From Site-B1 sp963827785 (lineage in GTDB: Bacteria > Bacteroidota > Bacteroidia > Flavobacteriales > Flavobacteriaceae): 64,000 nt of DNA. The DNA is taken from contig CAWHCT010000015.1 of NCBI GenBank assembly GCA_963827785.1, positions 1-64,000 on the forward strand. Direction: 5' to 3'. Made by a program: the position numbers and the translations under genes. The notes beneath the pieces were generated by a model. It saw nothing but the letters and a program-made list of their open reading frames with translations. It was not told where the DNA came from and searched no databases. This document shows positions 45,543-54,778 of this stretch, in pieces. How positions within the stretch are numbered: the first letter of the stretch is position 1; each line of letters opens with the position of its first letter.

Positions 45543-46034
45543 CTAACTTTGAAGATCTTGAGCTAAATCCTGGAACATCTCTTTCACATTTTCGCCAGTT
45601 TTGGCACTGGTTAAACAGTCAAATTTGATTTCTTTTAAAGCAAGGATGTCAATTAGAGATTGTTTACTTACTAAATCTAATTTATTACCAATAACTTTAA
45701 TTTTAGCTTTTGGATAGTTTTCCTTTAAAAACTCAATTTCATCATTTATATCAATAAATGTATCGATCCTCGTCGCATCAAACACATAAATGAACCCATT
45801 AGATCCAAGCAAATACGATAATCTGGTATTTTTTACCGATGTATTACCTTCAACATCCCAAATAATCAAAGATATTTTTTTTGTGCTTTTTAATTCTACT
45901 ACTTTTTTCTGGATTTGTACTCCTAAAGTTACTTTGTAATCTTCAGAAAACGTGTCATCGATAAACCGTTTCATTAAAGAGGTCTTCCCAACGCCAAAAT
46001 GACCTAATAATACTATTTTTTTGGAGCTACTCAT
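45543..46034 (-). CDS. Ras/Rab-like small GTPase
   Basis: The protein has 163 residues with all G motifs of a eukaryote-like small GTPase: P-loop GHFGVGKTS, switch I Thr in DYKVTLGVQ, G3 WDVEGN, G4 NKLDL and G5 TSAKTG. The catalytic Gln after DxxG is replaced by Asn (DVEGNTS), which predicts slow intrinsic hydrolysis. The C-terminus has no Cys for lipid attachment. Its start overlaps the upstream roadblock-like gene by 8 bases, so the two are co-translated. Bacterial analogues (MglA/MglB) control polarity, but this is not clearly an MglA. Confidence 0.88.
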   Translation of the reverse strand: MSSSKKIVLLGHFGVGKTSLMKRFIDDTFSEDYKVTLGVQIQKKVVELKSTKKISLIIWDVEGNTSVKNTRLSYLLGSNGFIYVFDATRIDTFIDINDEIEFLKENYPKAKIKVIGNKLDLVSKQSLIDILALKEIKFDCLTSAKTGENVKEMFQDLAQDLQS

Positions 46035-46833
46035 TTTTAAAATATTTTTCTAATTCCTTTGATAAATCTTGCTCATCAACATGATCTTTCATTATGTGTT
46101 CCGAAAAGTCCAATAACTTATTTTCCAAATTGTTCTTATATGTCTGGTTATAAGCACCAGAGATTACTACTGCAATATAATAAAAGTGAAAGTTCTGGAT
46201 ATGAATATTGTACAACTCGTATTCAATTGATTCCAGATCCTGGTTTCCGGCACTAAAAGCATCTTCAACAAAACTTTTAATAGCAGTAAGCATGCCAGAA
46301 ATTAAATCTTTATCAATTGTTTCCTTTTTACTATAACTTCCGGAAAGAATTCCTGAGTCTTTTTCGATAATGAAAATTTGCTCAATTTCTGGTTTCACAA
46401 GATTTGATAATATGATATCTTCTTCACTCACACCTGAAACCTTAGATCTAAATTTTCGTTTCCAGTTTTTAATTGAGAAACTGCGTTGCAATTGCCTATT
46501 AATGTTTTCAGAAAGCATTTTAATTTCATTCTGAATATATTTTTTGATCATTTTACCCATTATTGGGTACAAAGCTTCCACCACAGCATCCTGAGAATTC
46601 TTTATTTCTTCTTTTAGGGTTTTGGTAATTGTAGGTCCAATAGTTTTGGGCATTTCCTGAACAAAGTGGTCCAGTTTTTCTTTAATTATGGGGTCAACTT
46701 TTTTGGATAGCTGGTCTTTGGTATTTATGACCGCATTTAAGGTTTCAATTTTTTTTGTAATGGTTTGGGCAAAAACTCTGTCTTCAGTAAGAAGAATTTC
46801 TTTTAAGAGCTTAAGCTTGTCTTTTTGTTCCAT
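46027..46833 (-). CDS. Helical protein with C-terminal roadblock/longin-like domain
   Basis: The protein has 268 residues. The first 135 residues are helical and amphipathic (SKKVDPIIKEKLDHFVQEMP, ALYPIMGKMIKKYIQNEIK). From about 150 the pattern of alternating strands and helices (IEQIFIIEKDSGILSGSYSK, LISGMLTAIKSFVEDAF, FHFYYIAVVISGAYNQ) suggests a roadblock/LC7 or longin-type fold, the class that regulates small GTPases. The gene overlaps the GTPase gene by 8 bases. I infer that it is a regulator or scaffold for the GTPase. The fold call is by pattern only. Confidence 0.6.
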   Translation of the reverse strand: MEQKDKLKLLKEILLTEDRVFAQTITKKIETLNAVINTKDQLSKKVDPIIKEKLDHFVQEMPKTIGPTITKTLKEEIKNSQDAVVEALYPIMGKMIKKYIQNEIKMLSENINRQLQRSFSIKNWKRKFRSKVSGVSEEDIILSNLVKPEIEQIFIIEKDSGILSGSYSKKETIDKDLISGMLTAIKSFVEDAFSAGNQDLESIEYELYNIHIQNFHFYYIAVVISGAYNQTYKNNLENKLLDFSEHIMKDHVDEQDLSKELEKYFKNE

Positions 46834-46869
46834 TATGTACAGAAGAATTTGAGTATAGAAAATGTATTC

Positions 46870-47223
46870 CTACTTAGATGCTATTTTCTCACCTAATGAA
46901 ATTAGAAGATCACCCAATAGTTTCTTATCCACTTTTTGATCATCTAATTTATCGGCTTTATCCTCGAGGGCATTTTCAAGATCGGTAATGCGAATATTAA
47001 TATCTGTACTTAAATTATCAATGCTAGACATTAACTCTTCTCGCGTCTCGTTAATATAATTATGAAGTTCTTTTCGTTTTGAATCAATGTCTTTTTTGAG
47101 GGTCTCAAACTCAGAGTTATATTCAGCAATATTTTCACCGAAAATCAGGTTCTTTATAACCTCAATTTTTGAAGCTGAATCTGAATCACTAGAGGCTTTG
47201 GCATCCTTTTTATCTTTAGCCAT
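46870..47223 (-). CDS. Small coiled-coil protein of the GTPase module
   Basis: I choose the start at 47223 (MAKDKKDAKASSD), giving 117 residues; upstream sequence is a poor leader. After a Ser/Asp-rich start, residues 20-100 form a long heptad-rich coiled coil (LKKDIDSKRKELHNYINETREELMSSIDNL). It ends with LLGDLLISLGEKIASK. No known domain is recognised. It lies 36 bases before the roadblock-like gene in the same orientation and probably acts as a partner or tether. Confidence 0.65.
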   Translation of the reverse strand: MAKDKKDAKASSDSDSASKIEVIKNLIFGENIAEYNSEFETLKKDIDSKRKELHNYINETREELMSSIDNLSTDINIRITDLENALEDKADKLDDQKVDKKLLGDLLISLGEKIASK

Positions 47224-47301
47224 AATAAATTGTTGATTGTAAATGGTTATTCCATTAACAAAAATAGAAAAAATTAGCAATTGTAAGTCCTTTAAAAAGA
47301 A

Positions 47302-48309
47302 TTACTTGGCATTTCTCATAAACTCTTCGGCTTTAGCAACCATATTCTTGCTTCCACAAATAATTGGAACTCTTTGGTGTAATTCTGTTGGTTGAATGTC
47401 CATTATCCTTGTAAATCCGTCACTGGCTTTGCCATTGGCTTGTTCAGCCAAAAAGGCCATAGGACTGCATTCATATAATAAGCGTAATTTTCCTTGAGGG
47501 CTTTTGGACGTTTTTGGATATAGATAGATACCTCCTTTAATCATATTTCTATGAAAATCTGATACCAGAGAGCCTATATATCTTGAAGTGTAAGGCCTGT
47601 CTCCTTCTTCTAATTGGCAGTATTTAATATAATTTTTAATTCCTTGAGGGAAGTGAATATAGTTTCCTTCGTTAACTGAATATATGGTGCCATCCTCAGG
47701 AAAAGTCATATCAGGGTGAGATAAATAGAACACGCCTAACGCCGGATTTAGAGTAAATCCGTTAACACCGTCTCCTGTAGTATAAACAAACATAGTAGAT
47801 GTGCCGTAAATTATGTATCCAGCGGCGACTTGCTCGCTTCCTTTTTGCAGGAAGTCATCAATAGTAACTGGAGTTCCAACGGGAGTTACACGTCTGAATA
47901 CTGAGAAAATAGTTCCCACAGACACATTTACATCTATGTTAGACGAGCCGTCCAAAGGATCTATTAAAACAACGTATTTATTCTGATGATTTTCGTCCTG
48001 GCTGTTTATACAAACGAAATCATCTTCTTCCTCACTTGCTAACCCGCAAATAATATTTCTTTTCGTAAGTGCATTGATAAAAACCTCATTGGCATAAACA
48101 TCAAGCTTTTGCTGATCTTCTCCTTGAATGTTGGTATCTCCTGCAGCTCCAATAATATCCACTAAGCCGGCTTTGTTCACTTCATGATTTACAACTTTAG
48201 CCGCTAATCTTATGGAGTTAAATAATTTAGATAATTCTCCCGAGGAATATTTAAAAGAAGTTTGATTTTTAATAATAAACTCTCCTAATGTTAGATTTGT
48301 GTGAGACAT
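47302..48309 (-). CDS. fbp: Class I fructose-1,6-bisphosphatase
   Basis: The protein has 335 residues with metal-binding motifs ASEEEDDFV and VVLIDPLDGSSNIDVNVSVGTIFSVFRR, and the substrate motif GGIYLYPKTSKSPQGKLRLLYE. It dephosphorylates fructose 1,6-bisphosphate in gluconeogenesis. The start MSHTNLTLGEFI is typical. It is followed by the coiled-coil/GTPase module in the same direction, with a 78-bp gap, so co-transcription is possible but not clear. Confidence 0.95.
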   Translation of the reverse strand: MSHTNLTLGEFIIKNQTSFKYSSGELSKLFNSIRLAAKVVNHEVNKAGLVDIIGAAGDTNIQGEDQQKLDVYANEVFINALTKRNIICGLASEEEDDFVCINSQDENHQNKYVVLIDPLDGSSNIDVNVSVGTIFSVFRRVTPVGTPVTIDDFLQKGSEQVAAGYIIYGTSTMFVYTTGDGVNGFTLNPALGVFYLSHPDMTFPEDGTIYSVNEGNYIHFPQGIKNYIKYCQLEEGDRPYTSRYIGSLVSDFHRNMIKGGIYLYPKTSKSPQGKLRLLYECSPMAFLAEQANGKASDGFTRIMDIQPTELHQRVPIICGSKNMVAKAEEFMRNAK

Positions 48310-48431
48310 AAAATAATTTGAAAGATTTATACTGCAAATATCGGATTTTTTAGTGAACTATATCGTTTGCGAAGAAGATTAATAGATTATAATATTCAAG
48401 TTTCAACTATATTTGAATTTATTTTAAAAAA

Positions 48432-48911
48432 ATGAACATTACAATTCGTGCCGCAACAAAAAATGACATGCCTGATGTGCTTAATTTAATTAAGGAATTA
48501 GCACATTTTGAGAAGGAGCCTAATGCAGTGGAAATCACAGTCGAAGAATTGCAAAAGAATGGTTTTGCTGATTATCCGGAATTTATTTGTTTTGTTGCTG
48601 AAATAAATAATAATATTGAGGGAATGGCATTAGCCTATAAACGATATTCAACATGGAAAGGTGTGATTTTGCACTTGGAAGATCTAATAGTTAAAAGGGA
48701 TAGCAGAGGGTTAGGAATTGGCACAAAACTTTTGGATAGGATTGTTGTATATGGCAACAAAATAGGAGTGAAACGCATTAGCTGGGAAGTTCTTGACTGG
48801 AATAAGCCTGCTATTGATTTTTATAATAAAAAAGGAGCACATATAAAAAAAGACTGGAGAGTCGTGCATTTGGATCAAAAAGGAATAAAAGAATACATTT
48901 CAAAACTTTAA
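48432..48911 (+). CDS. GNAT family N-acetyltransferase
   Basis: The protein has 159 residues. Acetyl-CoA binding motif A reads VKRDSRGLGIGTKLLDRIVVYGNK, and the C-terminal DWNKPAIDFYNKKGA motif matches spermidine/diamine-type GNAT enzymes (SSAT-like). The exact amine substrate is unknown. It is one base short of touching the downstream aspartate kinase gene, indicating one operon. Confidence 0.88.
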   Translation: MNITIRAATKNDMPDVLNLIKELAHFEKEPNAVEITVEELQKNGFADYPEFICFVAEINNNIEGMALAYKRYSTWKGVILHLEDLIVKRDSRGLGIGTKLLDRIVVYGNKIGVKRISWEVLDWNKPAIDFYNKKGAHIKKDWRVVHLDQKGIKEYISKL

Positions 48912-48912
48912 C

Positions 48913-50163
48913 ATGAGAGTATTTAAATTTGGAGGAGCATCTGTTAAGGATGCCAAAGGCGTAAAGAATCTAGTGTCTGTTTTAAAAAAGGTAGGATACA
49001 ATGATACGCTTATTGTGGTTTCGGCCATGGGTAAAACTACCAACGCATTGGAGGTTGTTTTAAATAATTATTTTAACAACCGGTCAGAGTTGCAAAGTTC
49101 ATTGCAGGAAATTAAAAAGTATCATAACGGAATTTTATTAGATCTGTTTGACAATGAAGGTCACAAAGTGTTCACCAAGGTCAATGTACTGTTCAATGAG
49201 TTGGACAATTATTTCAAGACCAACAAATCACCCGATTATAATTTTGTTTATGATCAGGTGATTGGATATGGCGAGTTGATCTCCACAACAATTATCAGTA
49301 ACTATCTTGAAGAGTGCGGACTAAAGAACAATTGGTTGGATGTCAGAGAATTTATAAAAACCGATAATTATTACAGGCGCGCAAATGTAGATTGGATGGC
49401 AACTCAGGATATCATTTCCAAGAAGGTCAATAAATCAATCTTAAATATTACCCAAGGATTTTTAGGAAGCGATGGCAATAATTTTACTACAACTTTAGGT
49501 AGGGAAGGCAGTGATTACACGGCAGCCATTTTCGCCTTCTGTTTAAATGCTGAAAGTGTGACCATTTGGAAGGATGTTCCCGGAGTTTTAAATGCAGATC
49601 CTCGTTATTTTGAGAACGCCCAATTATTGAATAAGATCTCATACCGTGAAGCAATTGAACTTGCTTTTTATGGCGCATCGGTCATACATCCTAAAACTTT
49701 GCAACCACTGCAGCGCAAGGAAATTCCATTATTTGTAAAATCATTTATAAATCCTGAAAAACCAGGTACTATGGTAGGTAAGGAAATTGGAATAGACCCT
49801 AATGTGCCTTGTTTTATTTTGAAGCAAAATCAGGTTTTATTGTCCCTTTCAACTTTGGATTTTTCTTATATCATGGAAGAGAATATTAGTGAAATTTTCA
49901 ATTTGCTGCATTTGTACAAAATGAAAGTGGATGTTATTCAAAACTCTGCCATAAGTTTTTCAGTGTGTTTTGAAAATACCTATAACAATCTTGAAAAGCT
50001 CTTGCATCATTTAAAAGCTAAATTCAAAGTAACTTGCCATGAAAAGGTTTCGTTATATACAATTAGGCATTATGATGGTGATTCTATAGAGCAGCTAGAA
50101 ACCAACAAAACTGTGTTATTAAAACAGATATTGGGTGAAACCGTTCAAATTGTGACAGAATAA
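48913..50163 (+). CDS. Aspartate kinase
   Basis: The protein has 416 residues. The start MRVFKFGGASVKDAKGV carries the KFGG nucleotide motif, and TTLGREGSDYTAAIFA and VTIWKDVPGVLNADPR are aspartate-kinase motifs. A C-terminal ACT-type regulatory region follows, though it is divergent. It phosphorylates aspartate in the Lys/Thr/Met pathway. It has no fused homoserine dehydrogenase. It starts one base after the GNAT gene. Confidence 0.92.
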   Translation: MRVFKFGGASVKDAKGVKNLVSVLKKVGYNDTLIVVSAMGKTTNALEVVLNNYFNNRSELQSSLQEIKKYHNGILLDLFDNEGHKVFTKVNVLFNELDNYFKTNKSPDYNFVYDQVIGYGELISTTIISNYLEECGLKNNWLDVREFIKTDNYYRRANVDWMATQDIISKKVNKSILNITQGFLGSDGNNFTTTLGREGSDYTAAIFAFCLNAESVTIWKDVPGVLNADPRYFENAQLLNKISYREAIELAFYGASVIHPKTLQPLQRKEIPLFVKSFINPEKPGTMVGKEIGIDPNVPCFILKQNQVLLSLSTLDFSYIMEENISEIFNLLHLYKMKVDVIQNSAISFSVCFENTYNNLEKLLHHLKAKFKVTCHEKVSLYTIRHYDGDSIEQLETNKTVLLKQILGETVQIVTE

Positions 50164-50205
50164 ACTAATCATTACATTTGTAATCAGCGTAATTATAAAG
50201 CAACT

Positions 50206-52027
50206 ATGGGATTAGTAACCGCAAAAGAAGTTTCCAAAGCAATAAATTTAGATAAGTACGGCTTTATTGGGACCTTTTTAGGTTGGATCTTGATGAAATT
50301 GCTCAATATTTCTACGCTTAACAGAATTTATAACAGGAACAAACATTTAAAGGATTTAAATTTTTTAAATAGCATTTTAAATGAGTTTCAAATTAAGTTC
50401 GAAATTCCCGAAGAGGACCTCAACAGACTGCCTAAAGAAGGGGCTTATATCACAATTTCAAATCATCCGTTAGGCGGAATAGATGGTATCCTTTTATTAA
50501 AACTGATGCTGGAGCAACGCGATGATTTTAAGATTATTGGGAATTTCCTTCTTCACCGGATAGAACCTTTGAAACCATACATAATGCCGGTAAATCCTTT
50601 TGAAGAAAGAAAGGAAGTTAAATCAAGTATTTCGGGATTCAAAAATTCCATCCTGCATTTACGTGAAGGCCATCCGTTAGGTATATTTCCGGCGGGTGAG
50701 GTGTCTACTTATAGAGACGGTAAACTTGTAGTAGATAAGCCATGGGAAGAGGCCGCAATGAAACTGGTAAAAAAAGCTAAAGTACCTGTTGTTCCTATTT
50801 ATTTTCATGCAAAGAATAGCAGATTGTTTTACAAATTATCTAAAATAAGTGACACTTTCAGGACAGCTAAATTACCATCTGAACTGCTAACACAAAAGCA
50901 CAGAATAATTAAGGTTAGAATAGGTAAACCCATATCTGTTAAAGATCAAAATGAATATGAGTCATTGGATAATTTTTGTGAGTTTATTCGCAAAAAAACA
51001 TATATGCTTTCTAATGCTTTTGAACCAAAAGAAAAAATAATCAACAGCATTTCATCTACATTAAAAGTTCCTAAATCTCCTAAACGCATAGTTACACCCG
51101 TGAGTCCAGAAGTAATGGTAAAAGAACTGAAAGAACTTAATGAAGGAGATTACAGACTTTTAAAAAGTAAAAACTATGAGGTCTATCTATGTCCAGCCAT
51201 TAAAATACCTAGCATTTTACAGGAAATTGGGCGATTACGTGAAATAACATTCAGAGAAGTTGGTGAAGGCACCAATGAAGCTATAGATCTGGATAAATTT
51301 GATACATACTACCATCATATGTTTCTTTGGGATGATGATCAGTAAATTAATTGCTGGAGCATACAGAATGGGACTGGGCTCTAAAATATTTGAAAAATAC
51401 GGAATCGATGGTTTTTATCTTCAGGACCTTTTCAGGTTTGAACCTGAATTATATAAGATGATGAGCCAATCCATAGAAATGGGCAGGGCATTTATTATTA
51501 AAGAATATCAGCAAAAACCAATGCCGTTGTTCTTGTTATGGAAAGGTATTGTTCATACAACGCTTCGTTTTCCGGAGCATAAATATTTAATTGGAGGTGT
51601 TAGCATAAGCAATCAGTTTTCAAACTTCTCTAAATCTTTGATGATCGAGTTTATGAAATCTCATTATTACGATCCTTATGTTGCACAATACGTGCATCCT
51701 AAAAAGGAATTTAAAGTAAAATTGAATGATGCTGATAAAGACTTTGTGTTTGATGCTACCGAAGCCGATCTAAATAAGTTTGATAAGATCATTGATGAGG
51801 TAGAACCGGGAAATTTACGCTTACCTGTATTATTAAAAAAATACATCAAACAAAATGCAAAATTGGTGGCCTTTAATGTGGATCCACTATTTAACAATGC
51901 AGTAGACGGCTTGATGTACATTAAAATTGCCGATTTACCAGAAAGTACTGTGAGACCGGTAATGGAAGAATTTCAGGCAGAATTGGAACGAAAGTTTATG
52001 GGGAACGGGAATTCCGGTGACATCTAA
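50206..52027 (+). CDS. OlsF-like bifunctional aminolipid acyltransferase, one frameshift
   Basis: Two frames (50206-51345 and 51299-52027) form one protein of about 606 residues when one extra base at about 51343 is removed (FLWDDDQ continues into KLIAGAYRMGLG). The N-terminal PlsC-like domain has the acyltransferase motif SNHPLGGIDG and FPAGEVS. The C-terminal part is a hemolysin/OlsB-like N-acyltransferase (YGIDGFYLQDLFRFEP, ILRETTFR-like REITFREVG just before). OlsF-type fusions make ornithine or glycine lipids, known membrane lipids of flavobacteria. It follows aspartate kinase by 42 bases and ends at a strong terminator. Confidence 0.8.
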
Positions 52028-52055
52028 AATAAATTCAAATACGACAAAACTAAAT

Positions 52056-52093
52056 AATTAAAAAGCCGAAAATTAATTTTCGGCTTTTTAATT
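52056..52093. terminator. Bidirectional terminator between olsF-like and TM2 genes
   Basis: AAAAAGCCGAAAATTAA / TTTTCGGCTTTTT is a long near-perfect stem flanked by A and T runs, between two convergent genes. Confidence 0.9.
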
Positions 52094-52098
52094 ATGCA

Positions 52099-52620
52099 TC
52101 AGAACCAAGGTTTTTGTCCAACCTGATAGGTATTGTAAAACTCTTCATCAGATTTGGTCAAGTATATAATTCCCTCGATCAATCCTATTAAGCCCATTAA
52201 TGAAGCTCCAATTCCACACGTAAATACGCCAACAATTAATGTCACTGCAAGCATTATGATACCTTCCTTATTGTAACCCAAAATAAATTTATGGACTCCT
52301 AAAGAACCAAGTAGAATGGCCAGTACTCCAGCCAATATTTTTTTATTCTCTCCTGAAGCTTTATCGAAAGTCTCTTTAGCACTATCTGCAAATTCTTTAG
52401 CCGTTTCTTTGGCTTCTTCAGCAAATTCTTTAGCCGTTTCTTTCGCTTCTCCGGCAAATTCCTTAGCGTCTTCTGCTAATTCCTTAGCCGTTTCTTTCGC
52501 TTTTCCTGCTGCTTTTTTTGCACCTTCTTTAGCTTTTCCTGCTGCTTTTTTTGCACCTTCTTTTGCGTCGCCTAACATATCGTCTAGGTCATCGCTTAAT
52601 TTTTTGTTATCTTCTGACAT
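52099..52620 (-). CDS. TM2-domain protein with Ala/Lys/Glu-rich repeat region
   Basis: The protein has 173 residues. Residues about 14-88 consist of imperfect 11-residue repeats (AKEGAKKAAGK, AKETAKELAED), which form amphipathic helices as in LEA or apolipoprotein-like proteins. The C-terminal half is a TM2 domain: GVLAILLGSLGVHKFILGYNKEGI with the conserved G-x-H-x-F-L-G core, then a second helix region. It is a membrane protein with a long charged helical tail, of unknown role. Similar tails are linked with membrane or stress association. Confidence 0.85.
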   Translation of the reverse strand: MSEDNKKLSDDLDDMLGDAKEGAKKAAGKAKEGAKKAAGKAKETAKELAEDAKEFAGEAKETAKEFAEEAKETAKEFADSAKETFDKASGENKKILAGVLAILLGSLGVHKFILGYNKEGIIMLAVTLIVGVFTCGIGASLMGLIGLIEGIIYLTKSDEEFYNTYQVGQKPWF

Positions 52621-52734
52621 AGTTTATTAATTGATTAATTTATATAAAGTTATAAAAATATAGCCTACCTTTTTCAATGTAATGGGTATTTAATTAGACC
52701 TCGTAGAATAAGGAATAAGATTTATATTTTCTAA

Positions 52735-53121
52735 TTATTGGAACGCGCTATCAACAGGTTCCCAAAGTTCAATTTTATTGCCTTCTGGGTCCAGGATCCA
52801 ACCGAATTTACCATAGTCGTACTCTTCTACTTTTCCAACAATAGTTACACCTTCGTCTTTAAGAGCTTTTAATAGTTCATGTAAATTTTCTACTCTAAAA
52901 TTCATCATAAACTCTTTTTTACTCGGATTGAAATACTCTGTGTCTTCTTTAAATGGAGACCATTGTGTTGAACAATCATTTCCTTTAGTGTCTTTCCACC
53001 AAAATGTACAACCGTAATCATCAACCGGTAATCCTAAACGGTCTTTATACCACTTTTTTATACTTTCCGGATCTTTTGTCTTAAAAAAGAATCCGCCCAA
53101 TCCTGTTACTCTTTTTTTCAT
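52735..53121 (-). CDS. VOC (glyoxalase/bleomycin resistance-like) protein
   Basis: The protein has 128 residues with the vicinal oxygen chelate pattern: GLGGFFFKTKDPESIKKWYKDRLGL at the start and GKFGWILDPEGNKIELWEP near the end, where Glu is the usual metal ligand. The family includes lactoylglutathione lyase-like and antibiotic-binding members; the substrate here is unknown. Confidence 0.85.
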   Translation of the reverse strand: MKKRVTGLGGFFFKTKDPESIKKWYKDRLGLPVDDYGCTFWWKDTKGNDCSTQWSPFKEDTEYFNPSKKEFMMNFRVENLHELLKALKDEGVTIVGKVEEYDYGKFGWILDPEGNKIELWEPVDSAFQ

Positions 53122-53166
53122 GCTCTTAATTGATTAGTGTTAAGTTTAATACGTTTGTTACAAAGC

Positions 53167-53625
53167 TTATTTCTTTTTAATGTTGCTTTCGTAAATATCT
53201 ATCCATTGTTCAACAGACAACTTTGCACATAGTTCAGCAATTAAATCATAAGGGATGTCATCAATCTTTTTAAATCTGATACAACTTTTACCCATATCTA
53301 ATTTCTGTTTGCAGTGTTTAGGGTATTCATTTACAAACCAGTCATGGATTTTCGATACTGCATAAACGCCACTATGGTATAAATTGATCGAGTTTTTTTG
53401 AGATGCAAAACTCATAAATGGCAACGGAATTTTAGGATCACAGTGGTAACCATCAGGATATATGGAGTGAGGTACATAATAACCAATCATTCCGTATTGA
53501 ATACCTTCTTCATAACCTTTTGGAAGATTAGACAAAATAACCTTACGCAGTTTTTTTGCTGCCTTTTGTCTTTCCTCAGGAATTTGAGAAATATAATCCT
53601 CTGGTGAATTAGCCTTGTACTGCAT
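53167..53625 (-). CDS. DUF1801/YdhG-like protein
   Basis: The protein has 152 residues. The start YISQIPEERQKAAKKLRKVILSNLPKGYEEGIQYGMIGY and ISLY-like segment NSINLYHSGVYAVSKIHDWF match the DUF1801 (YdhG/YjbR-like) fold, often found in flavobacteria. Function is unknown; relatives have been linked to iron chaperone or frataxin-like folds. It lies 45 bases upstream of the VOC gene in the same direction. Confidence 0.75.
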   Translation of the reverse strand: MQYKANSPEDYISQIPEERQKAAKKLRKVILSNLPKGYEEGIQYGMIGYYVPHSIYPDGYHCDPKIPLPFMSFASQKNSINLYHSGVYAVSKIHDWFVNEYPKHCKQKLDMGKSCIRFKKIDDIPYDLIAELCAKLSVEQWIDIYESNIKKK

Positions 53626-53795
53626 AATAATTATAATTAATCAGTAGGTAAGTTTAATAATCTATCCTGATAGAATTTAAGAAAATTGTAATCATTGGAT
53701 AGTCCTAAATTTAGGAAAGTCTTCATTAATAACCGACATTTCTAATGGTTTTTAAAAGAAAAACATTAATAAACCGAATTTATGATCGAATTGAA

Positions 53796-54734
53796 TTAGC
53801 AAAATTCAGCTTTGATCTTATCTACAATAGTTTGCGAAAGTTTTTCTTTGCTCTGATGGGTCCAGCCAGCTATATGTGGAGTCAGGATCACATTTTTCAG
53901 CTTGAGCAGTTCCTTAAAATCCTTTGGAATTTCACTATCTAAGAAGAGGTTTTCAAATGAGGATTTTTCGTATTCCAATACATCCAGCCCTGCAGCAATA
54001 ATTTTACCCGAGTGTAAGGCTTCAACGAGATCTTTTGTAACAACACATTTTCCTCTCGCAGTGTTTAATAAATAAAACGGTTTAGCGAACCCATCAATGA
54101 ATTTCATATCAATCATTTTATTTGTCAATTTAGTAAAAGGTACATGAAGACTTAATACATCGGCTTCTCGTTTTATAGTGGCTAAAGATACTTGCTTCGC
54201 ATTCCTATCTTCCAGATTGGGTTTTATATCATGAAAAATAACCTTGACATCAAAACCCTGCAATTTTTTTGAAAAGGCTTTACCTGTATTTCCATAACCA
54301 ATGATTCCTACAGTTTTTCCATCCAGTTCATCTCCTCTGTTCTGTTCTCGTTTCCATTCTCCATGTCTTACCTCACTATCAGCTATAATTAAACGGTTCA
54401 TTAAGGAGAGAAGCATTCCTAAAGCATGCTCAGATACTGCGTTTCTATTTCCTTCAGGAGCTGCAATTAATTTTATTCCTTTTGTTTTTGCATATTCACA
54501 ATCGATACTTTCCAATCCGGCTCCAACACGAGCGATGAATTTTAAATTGGTGGCTGCATCAATAAAGGCTTTATCAATTTTAAATCGGCTTCTGATGACA
54601 ATTCCTTGGTAGTCTTTTATTTTTTTCTCTACTTCTTTTTTAGAGGATGAGTAATCTTCATGATTTGTGCATCCCAGTTCATTGAGTTGTCTGATAAGCA
54701 GAGGATGATTTGTGTCAAGATGGAGGATTTTCAT
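53796..54734 (-). CDS. D-2-hydroxyacid dehydrogenase (phosphoglycerate dehydrogenase-like)
   Basis: The protein has 312 residues. The NAD-binding Rossmann motif is VGIIGYGNTGKAFSKKL, with catalytic Arg in LNTARGKCVVTKDL, Glu in GLDVLEYE and His in VILTPHIAGWT. It is shorter than regulated SerA enzymes and lacks an ACT domain. It may act as 3-phosphoglycerate dehydrogenase or on another 2-hydroxyacid; the sequence alone cannot separate these. It is 44 bases from mgtE in the same orientation. Confidence 0.88.
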   Translation of the reverse strand: MKILHLDTNHPLLIRQLNELGCTNHEDYSSSKKEVEKKIKDYQGIVIRSRFKIDKAFIDAATNLKFIARVGAGLESIDCEYAKTKGIKLIAAPEGNRNAVSEHALGMLLSLMNRLIIADSEVRHGEWKREQNRGDELDGKTVGIIGYGNTGKAFSKKLQGFDVKVIFHDIKPNLEDRNAKQVSLATIKREADVLSLHVPFTKLTNKMIDMKFIDGFAKPFYLLNTARGKCVVTKDLVEALHSGKIIAAGLDVLEYEKSSFENLFLDSEIPKDFKELLKLKNVILTPHIAGWTHQSKEKLSQTIVDKIKAEFC

Positions 54735-54778
54735 AATGGATTAAAAATTTCGCATTCTCCTAAAAATAAAGCACATGC

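Noticed and set aside
45543..46833. Direct assignment as MglA/MglB
   Set aside because: The GTPase lacks a clear MglA-like pattern, and the 268-residue partner is longer than MglB with an extra helical half. I keep it as an analogous but distinct pair.
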